Shown here piece by piece: positions 1 to 5,964 of a stretch of 11,341 nt of DNA. The DNA lies in the NCBI GenBank assembly GCA_919901705.1, contig CAKKPR010000247.1, forward strand, positions 1 to 11,341, written 5' to 3'. Numbering within the stretch: the stretch's first letter is position 1; each line of letters starts with the position of its first letter. The notes below the pieces were generated by a model. It saw nothing but the letters and a program-made list of their open reading frames with translations, was not told the origin of the DNA and made no database searches. The position numbers were made by a program, and so were the translations under genes. The DNA is from Thermodesulfovibrionales bacterium. GTDB taxonomy: Bacteria > Nitrospirota > Thermodesulfovibrionia > Thermodesulfovibrionales > UBA1546.

Positions 1-540
1 GTTAAGGGAAAGCATGTGTCTGCCATTGCCTATCTGTGTTGTGTCTATTTCATATCCAAAGTCCGGACCCTTTTCTTCTTCGTTTTCATACAGGAGTTCT
101 CCGTCTATGTAAATCCTTACGCCATGTCCTTCTATGTCTCCATAGCCTCTTCTGCCTGCATCCATATGCGCATTTATGCGAATAATCCCTGAGAGCATGG
201 AGTCTCTGGATGGAGAGTCTATTTTTACACCGAGTTCTTTGCACCTGTTCGGGTCATGCAGCGCATGAAGATGTCCCGAAGGCGTCTGTATCTGTGATGG
301 GTCGGCTATCTTACTCAATAGAGGCTCTGTCTCCATGATAACAGAGGTATTTCTCGGATTTGTCGGATTGCCTGAACTATCAAGCCCGTCCCATTCAACA
401 CTGAATGTGCCGGCCTGCAGCTCCTGCCAATCCATAAGCGTCCTGTAAACCAACGCCCTTCTTGCTTTGTGGGTTATACGAATCCTGACCCTTGATGGCT
501 CAGGAAGCTCATAGACGAATACCGCTCTCTTTTGAGACAT
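1..540 (-). CDS. Partial protein with FlgD-like Ig domain (C-terminus outside window)
   Basis: This frame starts at ATG 540 and stays open for 180 codons to the window edge. A GGAGG lies 8 nt before the ATG, which supports the start. I do not recognise a specific gene. The N-terminal ~75 residues resemble the Ig-like domain of FlgD-type proteins: strands around ELPEPSRVRIRI, then AGTFSVEWDGLDSSGNP with the typical WDG at residues 50-52. A second beta-rich part around residues 141-180 (YIDGELLY, then DTTQIGNGRHMLSLN) looks like another Ig-like or surface-protein module. There is no signal peptide, membrane segment or heme motif in the visible part. It lies 57 nt downstream of a 46-residue Tat-signal protein and is probably cotranscribed with it. 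An extracytoplasmic structural or adhesion role would be typical of such folds, but the lack of a signal leaves location open. Confidence 0.7.
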   Translation of the reverse strand, partial: MSQKRAVFVYELPEPSRVRIRITHKARRALVYRTLMDWQELQAGTFSVEWDGLDSSGNPTNPRNTSVIMETEPLLSKIADPSQIQTPSGHLHALHDPNRCKELGVKIDSPSRDSMLSGIIRINAHMDAGRRGYGDIEGHGVRIYIDGELLYENEEEKGPDFGYEIDTTQIGNGRHMLSLN

Positions 541-566
541 GGCTTTTACCTCCCCTTATTTGACAG

Positions 567-590
567 GCTGACAGCTAATGGCTATTAGCT
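567..590. repeat. 17-nt repeat unit with hairpin before the FlgD-like gene
   Basis: Bases 567-583 (gctgacagctaatggct) match 4875-4891 in the rpmJ-infA gap at 14 of 17 positions, in the same orientation. Here the unit also contributes to a perfect 7-bp hairpin, AGCTAAT (573-579), a 4-nt loop and ATTAGCT (584-590). It lies between the Tat-signal gene and the FlgD-like gene. No T-tract follows on the minus strand, so it is not an obvious terminator. Confidence 0.6.
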
Positions 591-597
591 TGCATTG

Positions 598-738
598 TTA
601 CGCTATATAAAACATAATCTTGGGTTGTTTTGAAGAATAACGGGCGCTTTCAGCGAATAGTCTTTTTGGAAATAACATGCCCAAACTTATTAAAACAGAA
701 GACATCTTGATAAAGCTGCGCCTTGTAAGTCCCATCAT
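598..738 (-). CDS. Small Tat-signal protein, 46 residues; possible truncated gene
   Basis: The start chosen is ATG 738, because AAGGGGG lies 8 nt upstream; a longer upstream reading frame exists but has no such support. The product begins MMGLTRRSFIKMSS. TRRSFIK is a near-perfect twin-arginine motif, followed by a hydrophobic stretch (VLISLGMLF) and a short polar region ending near FAESA, a plausible leader peptidase site. Only about 14 residues would remain after cleavage (RYSSKQPKIMFYIA), so the protein is essentially an export signal. Two readings fit: a genuine tiny Tat-targeted protein that guides a partner, or the 5' remnant of a larger gene that lost its body. The signal-less FlgD-like gene follows 57 nt later. 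A candidate promoter and 21-bp direct repeats lie just upstream. Confidence 0.6.
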   Translation of the reverse strand: MMGLTRRSFIKMSSVLISLGMLFPKRLFAESARYSSKQPKIMFYIA

Positions 739-777
739 AGTCTTATCCCCCTTTGAGGTTTTTAATGTACTAAGTTG

Positions 778-807
778 ACAATACATAATATGCCGGCTAT
801 AGGTCAA
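778..807 (-). promoter_or_regulatory. Candidate sigma70 promoter for the Tat/FlgD-like unit
   Basis: On the minus strand, TTGACC (807-802) is followed after 18 nt by TATTGT (783-778). The -35 is good, the -10 is weak and the spacer is one base long, as is common for activator-dependent promoters. The start point would fall near 770, about 30 nt before ATG 738. Sequence inspection only. Confidence 0.4.
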
Positions 808-817
808 ACAAAATCAG

Positions 818-853
818 GTATCCAAAATCCGGAAAAGAGTATCCAAAACTCCG
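818..853. promoter_or_regulatory. Two direct repeats, 21-bp period; candidate AraC-type operator
   Basis: On the plus strand, gtatccaaaatccg (818-831) and gtatccaaaactccg (839-853) are near-identical direct repeats whose starts are 21 bp apart, two helical turns. AraC-family regulators commonly bind direct-repeat half-sites with about this spacing. The proximal copy ends 10 bp upstream of the candidate -35 at 807, where an activator would act. The neighbouring gene encodes an AraC-type response regulator, so it is the natural candidate ligand; that link is inference. Confidence 0.5.
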
Positions 854-874
854 AATTTCTAAAGTTAGAATTTC
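853..874. repeat. Imperfect 22-bp palindrome at the end of the regulator gene
   Basis: The arms gaatttctaa and ttagaatttc flank a 2-nt centre and pair except at one position. It sits just after the response regulator stop codon and touches the distal 21-bp repeat. No T-tract follows on the minus strand, so an operator half or weak hairpin is likelier than a terminator. Confidence 0.35.
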
Positions 875-877
875 AGG

Positions 878-1597
878 TTATGTATTTCTTAGTTCTGATG
901 GGGTCTTGCCGGTTAATTTTTTAAAAAACTTGCAGAAATTATTGGGATGTTTAAAACCAAGCTCAAAGGCTATCTCTTTTATATCTCTCCCCTTGTCCAG
1001 AAGTTCCTTTGCCCTTTCGATTTTAAGATTCGTCATGATTTGATAGACGCCCTGACCGCACTCCTTCTTAAAGATATCTGAGAGGTATTTAGGAGAGACA
1101 TTGGCAATAGCTGATATTTCTTTCAGGGTCAGATTTACAGAGTTAAGAGTTGACAGGTTCGACCTTATATATTCTAATGCAACCCTTACATAAGGGGATA
1201 ATCCGAGAGGATTAATATTCAATGCTTTAAAAGGCACTGGTTCACTTAGCGGCTTTAAAAGTTCTGTGATTTTTTCCTTAAGCTCTTCTATCTTAAAAGG
1301 TTTATCAATATAATAGTCTGCGTTGTGCCTCCAGCTTTTTAAGACTGTTTCTTTGTCCCCAATTCCGGTTATCATTATGACAGGGATTTTGTAATTCTCT
1401 TTTATGTTCTTAAGGACTGCAATGCCGTCCATATCAGGAAGTTTATAGTCAAGGATAACAAGGGAAGCAACTTCTTTGCTGAGAGTATACAGCCCCTCTG
1501 CTCCGGAAAAGGCCATAAGCACTTCATACTCGTCCTCAAGGAGCACACCTGTAGTGCTGCATATTTCCCTGTCGTCGTCTATTATGAGTATAGTCAT
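878..1597 (-). CDS. Response regulator, receiver plus AraC-type DNA-binding domain
   Basis: The product has 239 residues. Residues 1-~118 form a CheY-like receiver: acidic triad D7-D9, phosphoacceptor D50 in LVILDYKLPDMDG, T77 in VIMITG, and K99-P100. All the residues needed for phosphotransfer are present. Residues ~135-239 form an AraC/XylS-type domain with two helix-turn-helix units, the first around LTLKEISAIANVSPKYLSDIF and the second around IKEIAFELGFKHPNNFCKFF, ending in the family signature TGKTPSELR. It should activate transcription when phosphorylated by a sensor kinase, but no kinase is in the window. GGAG lies 11 nt before ATG 1597. It has its own candidate promoter upstream and is separated from the ribosomal operon by a terminator. 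Likely targets are the two genes downstream. Confidence 0.93.
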   Translation of the reverse strand: MTILIIDDDREICSTTGVLLEDEYEVLMAFSGAEGLYTLSKEVASLVILDYKLPDMDGIAVLKNIKENYKIPVIMITGIGDKETVLKSWRHNADYYIDKPFKIEELKEKITELLKPLSEPVPFKALNINPLGLSPYVRVALEYIRSNLSTLNSVNLTLKEISAIANVSPKYLSDIFKKECGQGVYQIMTNLKIERAKELLDKGRDIKEIAFELGFKHPNNFCKFFKKLTGKTPSELRNT

Positions 1598-1646
1598 GTC
1601 TTTCAGTGCTCCATGTCGCGCATAATAAAGACTTCCTGACCCTATG

Positions 1647-1676
1647 ATAGTATTAAAAGATAAGGGAAAGAGTCAA
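1647..1676 (-). promoter_or_regulatory. Candidate sigma70 promoter of the response regulator
   Basis: On the minus strand, TTGACT (1676-1671) is followed after 18 nt by TACTAT (1652-1647), about 50 nt before the ATG at 1597. The -35 matches the consensus at five of six positions and the -10 at four of six. A short palindrome, aaggca-tt-tgcctt (1689-1702), lies 12 bp upstream of the -35 and could be an operator. Confidence 0.45.
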
Positions 1677-1688
1677 CAGGGACCATTG

Positions 1689-1702
1689 AAGGCATTTGCC
1701 TT
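1689..1702. promoter_or_regulatory. Short palindrome upstream of the regulator promoter
   Basis: The perfect 6-bp arms aaggca and tgcctt are separated by 2 nt, immediately upstream of the candidate -35. The position fits an activator or autoregulation site, but a palindrome this short can arise by chance. Confidence 0.25.
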
Positions 1703-1724
1703 TAGCCAATCCGCCACACAATAA

Positions 1725-1753
1725 AAAAGCCCCCGATAGAATCGGGGGCTTTT
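1725..1753. terminator. Bidirectional intrinsic terminator after rplQ
   Basis: A perfect 10-bp stem (agcccccgat, 1728-1737, with atcgggggct, 1741-1750) closes on a 3-nt loop. It is extended by A-T pairs on both sides. On the minus strand it is followed by six T residues, ideal for ending the ribosomal operon transcript 26 nt after the rplQ stop. The plus strand also has a T-run (tttt), so it could stop transcripts in both directions. Confidence 0.93.
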
Positions 1754-1778
1754 AATAAAAATCCATTTTAACTTTTTA

Positions 1779-2219
1779 CTACTTCTTCGCTTCTTCCTTC
1801 TTTTCTTCTTTAGGCTTTGTTTCAGCCTTGGCCTTCTTTTCCTCTTTCGGTTTTTTTATCTGCTCATAATCAATGAATTCAAGGACAGCCATCGGAGCGC
1901 CGTCATTGACCCTGTTTCTGGTCCTGACTATCCTCAGATAACCGCCATTTCTGCCGCTAAACCTTGGAGCTATATCCTTAAAAAGATTTGCTATAACAGT
2001 TCTGTTTGGTATGTATGAGAGCGCAAGACGCTTAGAATGCAGATCGCCTTTTATGCCCATGGTAATAATTTTTTCTGCAATCCTCCTTGCCTCTTTAGCC
2101 TTTATTACTGTTGTCTCTATCCTCTGGTGTTCCAGGAGAGAGGAAACAATGCCTTTCAGCAGCGCCTTTCTCTGGTTTGCTGTCCTTCCAAATAATTTCC
2201 CATCAACCTTATGACGCAT
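1779..2219 (-). CDS. rplQ: 50S ribosomal protein L17
   Basis: The product has 146 residues and starts MRHKVDGKLFGRTANQRKALLKGI, the classic L17 N-terminus. It binds 23S rRNA near the peptide exit tunnel in the large subunit. The globular domain ends around EFIDYEQ at residue ~120. After it comes a ~28-residue tail made almost only of Lys, Glu, Ala, Pro and Thr (KKPKEEKKAKAE and similar), which makes this longer than the usual 115-130 residues. The ATG overlaps the end of rpoA by 11 nt and there is only a weak GGAA before it, so translation is probably coupled to rpoA. It is the last gene of the alpha operon and is followed by the terminator. Confidence 0.97.
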   Translation of the reverse strand: MRHKVDGKLFGRTANQRKALLKGIVSSLLEHQRIETTVIKAKEARRIAEKIITMGIKGDLHSKRLALSYIPNRTVIANLFKDIAPRFSGRNGGYLRIVRTRNRVNDGAPMAVLEFIDYEQIKKPKEEKKAKAETKPKEEKKEEAKK

Positions 2220-3228
2220 CTTGTTCCACGCCTCTGCCCTGTAAAGAATCCCCCTCGAGCCTCATGCCAAGATGAAGCCCCATTACAGTGAGTATCTCCT
2301 TTATTTCATTAAGGGACTTACGCCCGAAATTTTTTGTCTTCAGCATCTCATTCTCTGTTTTTTGAACAAGGTCTGCAATAGTCTTTATATTCGCATTTTT
2401 CAGGCAGTTATATGACCTTACGGATAGTTCCAACTCATTAACGCTTTTTAGAAGATTAGCGTTCAATGCAGGCGCAGCTCCTGCAGAAGCTGCAACATTG
2501 CTCTTCTCAAATTCCATGCCTTCATCTTCCTTCTCAAGAATGAAAATATTCATGTGCTCTATAACTACTGATGCGGCCTGGGACAATGCCTTCTTCGGAG
2601 TTACACTCCCGTCTGTCCATATCTCCATAACAAGCCTGTCATAATCTGTCGCCCTTCCAACCCTTGCCTTTTCAATCCAGAAATTTACTTTCCTGACCGG
2701 GCTAAAAACAGAGTCTACAGCGATCATGCCAACGGGCAGGCCTTCTTCCTTATTCAGTTCCGCGGAAACATACCCTCTGCCTTTTTTAACGTACATTTCT
2801 GCCTCAAAGGAAGCGCCTTTATCGAGAGTGGTTATAAGCTGTTCCGGGGTAAGGATCTCAACACTTGAGTCTACCTGGATATCATTACCTTTCACTTCAC
2901 CAGGGCCCTTAACCCTGATTGTTGCAACCCGTTTGCCATCAGCGTGCATTTTGAATTTAAGTTTTTTAACATTAAGTATGATATCTATGACATCCTCTTT
3001 TACTCCGGAAAGAGCTGAAAACTCATGTACAGCGCCGGGTATCTTTATTGCGGTTACTGCCGCCCCTTCAAGAGACGATAACAGAACCCTTCTGATGGAG
3101 TTACCGAGTGTAGTACCATAACCACGATCCAATGGTTCTGCTATCAGTTTCCCGTAGGTGCTTGTTAATGTCTCTTCATCAAACCCTACCTTTTCAGGTA
3201 ACTGAAAGCCTTTTTTCTTTAAGTCCAT
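2209..3228 (-). CDS. rpoA: DNA-directed RNA polymerase subunit alpha
   Basis: The product has 339 residues if started at ATG 3228, preceded by GGAGG at 7 nt. An in-frame GTG at 3243 would add five residues but would place that GGAGG inside the gene, so I reject it. The N-terminal domain (to ~230) carries the dimerisation and assembly region, including LGNSIRRVLLSSLEGAA at 41-57. An Ala-rich linker (~245-257) leads to the C-terminal domain (~258-325). There R271, N274, G302, K304 and S305 correspond to the E. coli residues that bind UP-element DNA and activators. Alpha nucleates core polymerase assembly and receives activator contacts, such as those from AraC-type regulators. It sits between rpsD and rplQ, the normal alpha operon order. 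Confidence 0.98.
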   Translation of the reverse strand: MDLKKKGFQLPEKVGFDEETLTSTYGKLIAEPLDRGYGTTLGNSIRRVLLSSLEGAAVTAIKIPGAVHEFSALSGVKEDVIDIILNVKKLKFKMHADGKRVATIRVKGPGEVKGNDIQVDSSVEILTPEQLITTLDKGASFEAEMYVKKGRGYVSAELNKEEGLPVGMIAVDSVFSPVRKVNFWIEKARVGRATDYDRLVMEIWTDGSVTPKKALSQAASVVIEHMNIFILEKEDEGMEFEKSNVAASAGAAPALNANLLKSVNELELSVRSYNCLKNANIKTIADLVQKTENEMLKTKNFGRKSLNEIKEILTVMGLHLGMRLEGDSLQGRGVEQDAS

Positions 3229-3263
3229 AATAAGGCCTCCCACGCCTCTTTTATTTTTACAAC

Positions 3264-3890
3264 CTATTTTGAATAAAGTTCAACTATCAGCTGCTCCTGA
3301 ATGGGCAACTGCATCTCTTCCCTGGAAGGAATATGTAATATTTTACCTTTAAAACTCGAGCCGTCAACCTCAACCCATCCAGGAAGTCCTCTATGCTCAA
3401 GCTTTGATATGCTATCCGATATGCTAGGGATATCTCTGCTTGTTTCTTTAACTTCAACTATGTCTCCTGCCTTGACAAGATAAGAAGGTATATTTATTGC
3501 TTTGCCATTGGCAGTAAAATGTCCATGTACTATCAGATGCCTTGCCTCTCTCCTGTTTACTGCGAAGCCCATTCTGAATACTACATTATCCAAACGGCGT
3601 TCGAGAAGCTGCAAAAGCACCTCGCCTGTAGTGCCTTTCTGCCTTTCCGCTTCACGAAAACATATCCTGAACTGTCTTTCGATGAGGCCGTAGCTTTTTC
3701 TGGCCTTCTGTTTTTCCCTGAGCTGGGTGCCGTAATCCGAGATTTTTGTACGTCTTTGTCCATGCTGCCCGGGAGGATATTTTCTTCTTTCTGCAGCACA
3801 CTTTTCAGTGTAACACCTTTCACCTTTCAGAAATAGTTTCTCTCCCTGTCTACGGCATACTCTGCATAAAGGTCCTGTATACTTTGCCAC
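3264..3890 (-). CDS. rpsD: 30S ribosomal protein S4, zinc-binding form
   Basis: The product has 208 residues. It nucleates 30S assembly on 16S rRNA and in many bacteria represses its own operon. Cys9, Cys12, Cys26 and Cys31 form the zinc site of the C+ type. The S4 RNA-binding domain follows at about 95-160 (RRLDNVVFRMGFAVNRREAR). The start codon is GTG 3890, chosen because GGAGGG lies 8 nt before it, inside the end of rpsK, and because the product then begins MAKYTGP as expected. It lies 3 nt after rpsK, and rpoA follows after 35 nt. Confidence 0.97.
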   Translation of the reverse strand: MAKYTGPLCRVCRRQGEKLFLKGERCYTEKCAAERRKYPPGQHGQRRTKISDYGTQLREKQKARKSYGLIERQFRICFREAERQKGTTGEVLLQLLERRLDNVVFRMGFAVNRREARHLIVHGHFTANGKAINIPSYLVKAGDIVEVKETSRDIPSISDSISKLEHRGLPGWVEVDGSSFKGKILHIPSREEMQLPIQEQLIVELYSK

Positions 3891-3893
3891 TTT

Positions 3894-4280
3894 TTAAACC
3901 CTCCTTCTCTTAGGAGGCTTACACCCGTTGTGCGGAACAGGTGTAACATCTTTTATAAGATTAATCTCCAGCCCTGCAGCCTGCAGAGCCCTTATAGCTG
4001 ACTCCCTCCCGGCGCCCGGCCCCTTAACAAAAACATCTAACTGTTTCATGCCCATATCTATTGCCTTCTTGGCTGCTGCTTCTGCTGCCATCTGCGCAGC
4101 ATATGGCGTCCCCTTCCGTGACCCTTTGAATCCCAGACTTCCTGCACTGGACCATGTGACAACATTCCCATTGAGGTCTGTTATAGAAACTACCGTGTTA
4201 TTAAAGGTTGCCTGAATATGGGCCGCGCCAACATTTACATGTTTCTTCTCTTTTCTGGCACCTTTTTTACGCTGAGCCAT
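3894..4280 (-). CDS. rpsK: 30S ribosomal protein S11
   Basis: The product has 128 residues, the usual length. It contains the S11 landmarks HIQATFNNTVVSITDLNGN, the GSRKGTPYAAQ stretch and the C-terminal DVTPVPHNGCKPPKRRRV. S11 sits on the 30S platform and helps shape the E-site side of the mRNA path. AAGGAGG lies 8 nt before ATG 4280, within the last codons of rpsM. It is separated from rpsM by 3 nt and from rpsD by 3 nt, so the three genes are tightly coupled. Confidence 0.98.
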   Translation of the reverse strand: MAQRKKGARKEKKHVNVGAAHIQATFNNTVVSITDLNGNVVTWSSAGSLGFKGSRKGTPYAAQMAAEAAAKKAIDMGMKQLDVFVKGPGAGRESAIRALQAAGLEINLIKDVTPVPHNGCKPPKRRRV

Positions 4281-4283
4281 CTG

Positions 4284-4658
4284 CTATGCCTCCTTCTTCC
4301 TGCCCATAATGGTTTTCCTCGGACCTCTGCGCGTACGCGCATTTGTCTTTGTCCTCTGCCCCCTGACAGGAAGCCCTGTCCGGTGCCTTATCCCCCTGTA
4401 ACATCCAATTTCCATAAGCCTCTTTATACTCATGGAAGTTTCTCTTCTGAGGTCGCCTTCAACCTTATAATCCCTGTCAATAGCAGCCCTTATCTTTACA
4501 ATGTCTTCATCCTTTAAATCTTTTACCCTTATATCAGGATTAACCTTTGTCTCATCTAATATCTTCTTGGACAACGATCTGCCAATTCCCAATATCCTCG
4601 TTAAACCTATCTCGATGCGCTCATTCTTTGGTAAATCAACACCAGCTATTCTCGCCAT
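4284..4658 (-). CDS. rpsM: 30S ribosomal protein S13
   Basis: The product has 124 residues. It opens with MARIAGVDLPKNERIEIGLTRI, has the helix-two-turns-helix region GIGRSLSKKIL, and ends in the basic tail RTKTNARTRRGPRKT. It is on the 30S head, contacting the 50S subunit and P-site tRNA. AGGAG lies 5 nt before ATG 4658. The 80-nt gap to rpmJ upstream is almost filled by a repeat array, so rpsM is less tightly linked than its downstream partners. Confidence 0.98.
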   Translation of the reverse strand: MARIAGVDLPKNERIEIGLTRILGIGRSLSKKILDETKVNPDIRVKDLKDEDIVKIRAAIDRDYKVEGDLRRETSMSIKRLMEIGCYRGIRHRTGLPVRGQRTKTNARTRRGPRKTIMGRKKEA

Positions 4659-4672
4659 AAACTCTCCTATTT

Positions 4673-4727
4673 AGTGTCAGTGCTTAGTGACAGTGTCAGT
4701 AAAAAACTGACACTGATTACTGACACT
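4673..4727. repeat. Four-unit GTGTCAGT array in inverted pairs
   Basis: On the plus strand, agtgtcagt (4673-4681) and cagtgtcagt (4691-4700) are followed, after the loop aaaaa, by their inverses actgacactg (4706-4715) and actgacact (4719-4727). The inner pair makes a perfect 10-bp hairpin with a 5-nt loop. The outer units can pair around it with unequal spacers. No T-tract follows on the transcribed strand. It occupies most of the rpmJ-rpsM gap and ends 14 nt before the rpsM start. Confidence 0.85.
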
Positions 4728-4738
4728 ATTCACTGTTA

Positions 4739-4852
4739 TCATCCCTGCCTCTGCTTATGTCTGGGATTTTCACATATAATCCTTCTAACGCCTTTTCTTT
4801 TGATAACCTTGCATTTCGCACATACAGGCTTTACAGACGATCTGACCTTCAT
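4739..4852 (-). CDS. rpmJ: 50S ribosomal protein L36, zinc-binding form
   Basis: The product is 37 residues, MKVRSSVKPVCAKCKVIKRK through CENPRHKQRQG, matching L36 along its full length. Cys11, Cys14, Cys27 and His32 are the zinc ligands of the C+ type. L36 stabilises the 23S rRNA near the base of the L7/L12 stalk region. AAGGAG lies 8 nt before ATG 4852. It lies between infA and rpsM, a common arrangement in bacteria. Confidence 0.97.
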   Translation of the reverse strand: MKVRSSVKPVCAKCKVIKRKGVRRIICENPRHKQRQG

Positions 4853-4874
4853 AAATATTGCTCCTTTTAATCCT

Positions 4875-4891
4875 GCTATCAGCTAACGGCT
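4875..4891. repeat. Second copy of the 17-nt repeat unit, infA-rpmJ gap
   Basis: gctatcagctaacggct matches 567-583 at 14 of 17 positions, in the same orientation. It begins 3 nt from the infA stop codon and lies just upstream of the rpmJ ribosome binding site. Confidence 0.5.
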
Positions 4892-4894
4892 TCT

Positions 4895-5113
4895 TTATTT
4901 AAATCTATAAGTTATCCTGCCCTTTGTCAGGTCATACGGCGAGAGTTCAACCGTTACCTTATCGCCCGGCAGTATCTTTATAAAGTGCATCCTCATCTTG
5001 CCGGATACATAAGCAAGGATTATCTGCCCGTTTTCCAGTTTTACCCTGAACATGGCGTTCGGCAGTGTTTCTACGATAGTTCCCTCTACCTCTATGTTTT
5101 CCTCTTTGGGCAT
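4895..5113 (-). CDS. infA: Translation initiation factor IF-1
   Basis: The product has 72 residues, the family's standard length, and forms a single OB-fold: MPKEENIEVEGTIVETLPNA, then FRVKLENGQIILAYVSGKMR and PGDKVTVELSPYDLTKGRITYRFK. IF-1 binds the 30S A site and helps IF-2 and IF-3 during initiation. There is no Shine-Dalgarno sequence before ATG 5113. The bases where one would sit are instead occupied by the -10 element and start region of a strong-looking promoter, so infA may be read from a leaderless transcript as well as from the operon transcript. The gap to map is 21 nt. Confidence 0.98.
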   Translation of the reverse strand: MPKEENIEVEGTIVETLPNAMFRVKLENGQIILAYVSGKMRMHFIKILPGDKVTVELSPYDLTKGRITYRFK

Positions 5114-5123
5114 TTAACTTAAA

Positions 5124-5152
5124 AGTATAACATCTCAAATAAGTTTCGTCAA
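5124..5152 (-). promoter_or_regulatory. Near-consensus extended -10 promoter for infA
   Basis: On the minus strand, TTGACG (5152-5147) is followed by a 17-nt spacer and TATACT (5129-5124), with TG one base upstream of the -10 (TGTTATACT). Each hexamer matches consensus at five of six positions. The -35 lies in the last codons of map and the -10 just past its stop codon. Transcription would start about 2-5 nt before the infA ATG. Confidence 0.65.
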
Positions 5153-5884
5153 GATTATTGCATCGCCGTCAGTAATACCAATTGTATGTTCAAAATGAGC
5201 TGAAAGCCCTCCATCAACGGTCACCGCCGTCCATCCATCCTCAAGTATGCTCACTTCGTATCCACGAGCATTTACCATTGGCTCAATAGCAATGGTCATC
5301 CCCTCTTTTAAGCGTAGCCCCTGTCCTGACACGCCGAAATTCGGAATCTGGGGATCTTCATGCAATGACATCCCGATTCCGTGTCCAACAAACGCCCTCA
5401 CAACGGAAAAACCATTCGCCTCAACATGATTCTGTATTGCAGATGATATATCCGATACCCTGTGCCGGGTTGTTGCCATATCTATTCCTTTATAAAGCGC
5501 CTCCTCAGTTACCCTGAGAAGCTTCCCTGCTAAAGGGCTAATCTCTCCGACCGGGAGAGTTACAGCGCCATCACCGTAAAAACCATCTATATATACGCCA
5601 ACGTCCACGCTTACAATATCTCCATCCTTAAGTCTCATGTGGGACGGTATCCCATGAATAACCTGGTCGTTTACAGAAGTGCATATACTGGCAGGATATC
5701 CCCTGTAACCCTTGAAGGCAGCGGTTCCGCCCCTTGCACTTATTTTTTCCTCTGCCCGTTTTTCCATATCTTTCGTAGAAACACCCGGCTTCACAAATGC
5801 TTTCATATCTTCAAGCACTTCTCCTACAATGCGGCAGGCCCTAGCCATCTTATCCATTTCCTCCGGAGTCTTCAAGATAATCAT
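5135..5884 (-). CDS. map: Type I methionine aminopeptidase
   Basis: The product has 249 residues. It removes the initiator methionine from nascent proteins in the cytosol. The five metal ligands are all present: D94 and D105 (VSVDVGVYIDGFYGDGA), H168 (GHGIG), E201 (IAIEPM) and E232 (FEHTIGI); substrate-binding H77 and H175 are also seen. The start at ATG 5884 is supported by the conserved opening MIILKTPEEM, not by a ribosome binding site, since none is recognisable upstream. In many bacteria adk lies between secY and map; here there is only an 80-nt gap containing a palindromic repeat. The last codons of map contain the -35 of the infA promoter. Confidence 0.97.
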   Translation of the reverse strand: MIILKTPEEMDKMARACRIVGEVLEDMKAFVKPGVSTKDMEKRAEEKISARGGTAAFKGYRGYPASICTSVNDQVIHGIPSHMRLKDGDIVSVDVGVYIDGFYGDGAVTLPVGEISPLAGKLLRVTEEALYKGIDMATTRHRVSDISSAIQNHVEANGFSVVRAFVGHGIGMSLHEDPQIPNFGVSGQGLRLKEGMTIAIEPMVNARGYEVSILEDGWTAVTVDGGLSAHFEHTIGITDGDAIILTKLI

Positions 5885-5920
5885 TTATCAAACAATTTTC
5901 CATCTTGCATTTTGAATTTT

Positions 5921-5948
5921 GTCGCCTCAGGCGACTCGCCGGGGCGAG
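5921..5948. repeat. GC-rich double palindrome, copy A (map-secY gap)
   Basis: Two adjacent hairpins: gtcgcc-tca-ggcgac (5921-5935) and ctcgcc-gg-ggcgag (5935-5948). Read on the minus strand it contains CGCCCCGG and TCGCCTGAGGCGA, the same two blocks as the copy at 7290-7319, which has the opposite orientation. It is flanked by AT-rich sequence, including gcattttgaattttg on one side and the palindrome cttaaatttaag (5952-5963) on the other. Confidence 0.8.
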
Positions 5949-5964
5949 AATCTTAAATTTAAGT

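Noticed and set aside
853..874. Palindrome after the response regulator gene as its terminator
   Set aside because: The stem is AT-rich and imperfect and has no T-run after it on the minus strand.
3229..3243. GTG at 3243 as rpoA start
   Set aside because: It would put the GGAGG, 7 nt before ATG 3228, inside the gene, and the product from 3228 begins as alpha subunits normally do.
3246..3282. Possible promoter before rpoA (TTGAAC, 18 nt, TAAAAA on the minus strand)
   Set aside because: The -10 is poor and the AT-rich context makes chance matches likely; the gap fits simple operon read-through.
4691..4715. Hairpin between rpmJ and rpsM as a terminator
   Set aside because: No T-tract follows the stem on the transcribed strand; it is part of a repeat array.
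4673..4727. CRISPR-like array
   Set aside because: Units are 9-10 nt, half of them inverted, and there are no spacers of regular length.
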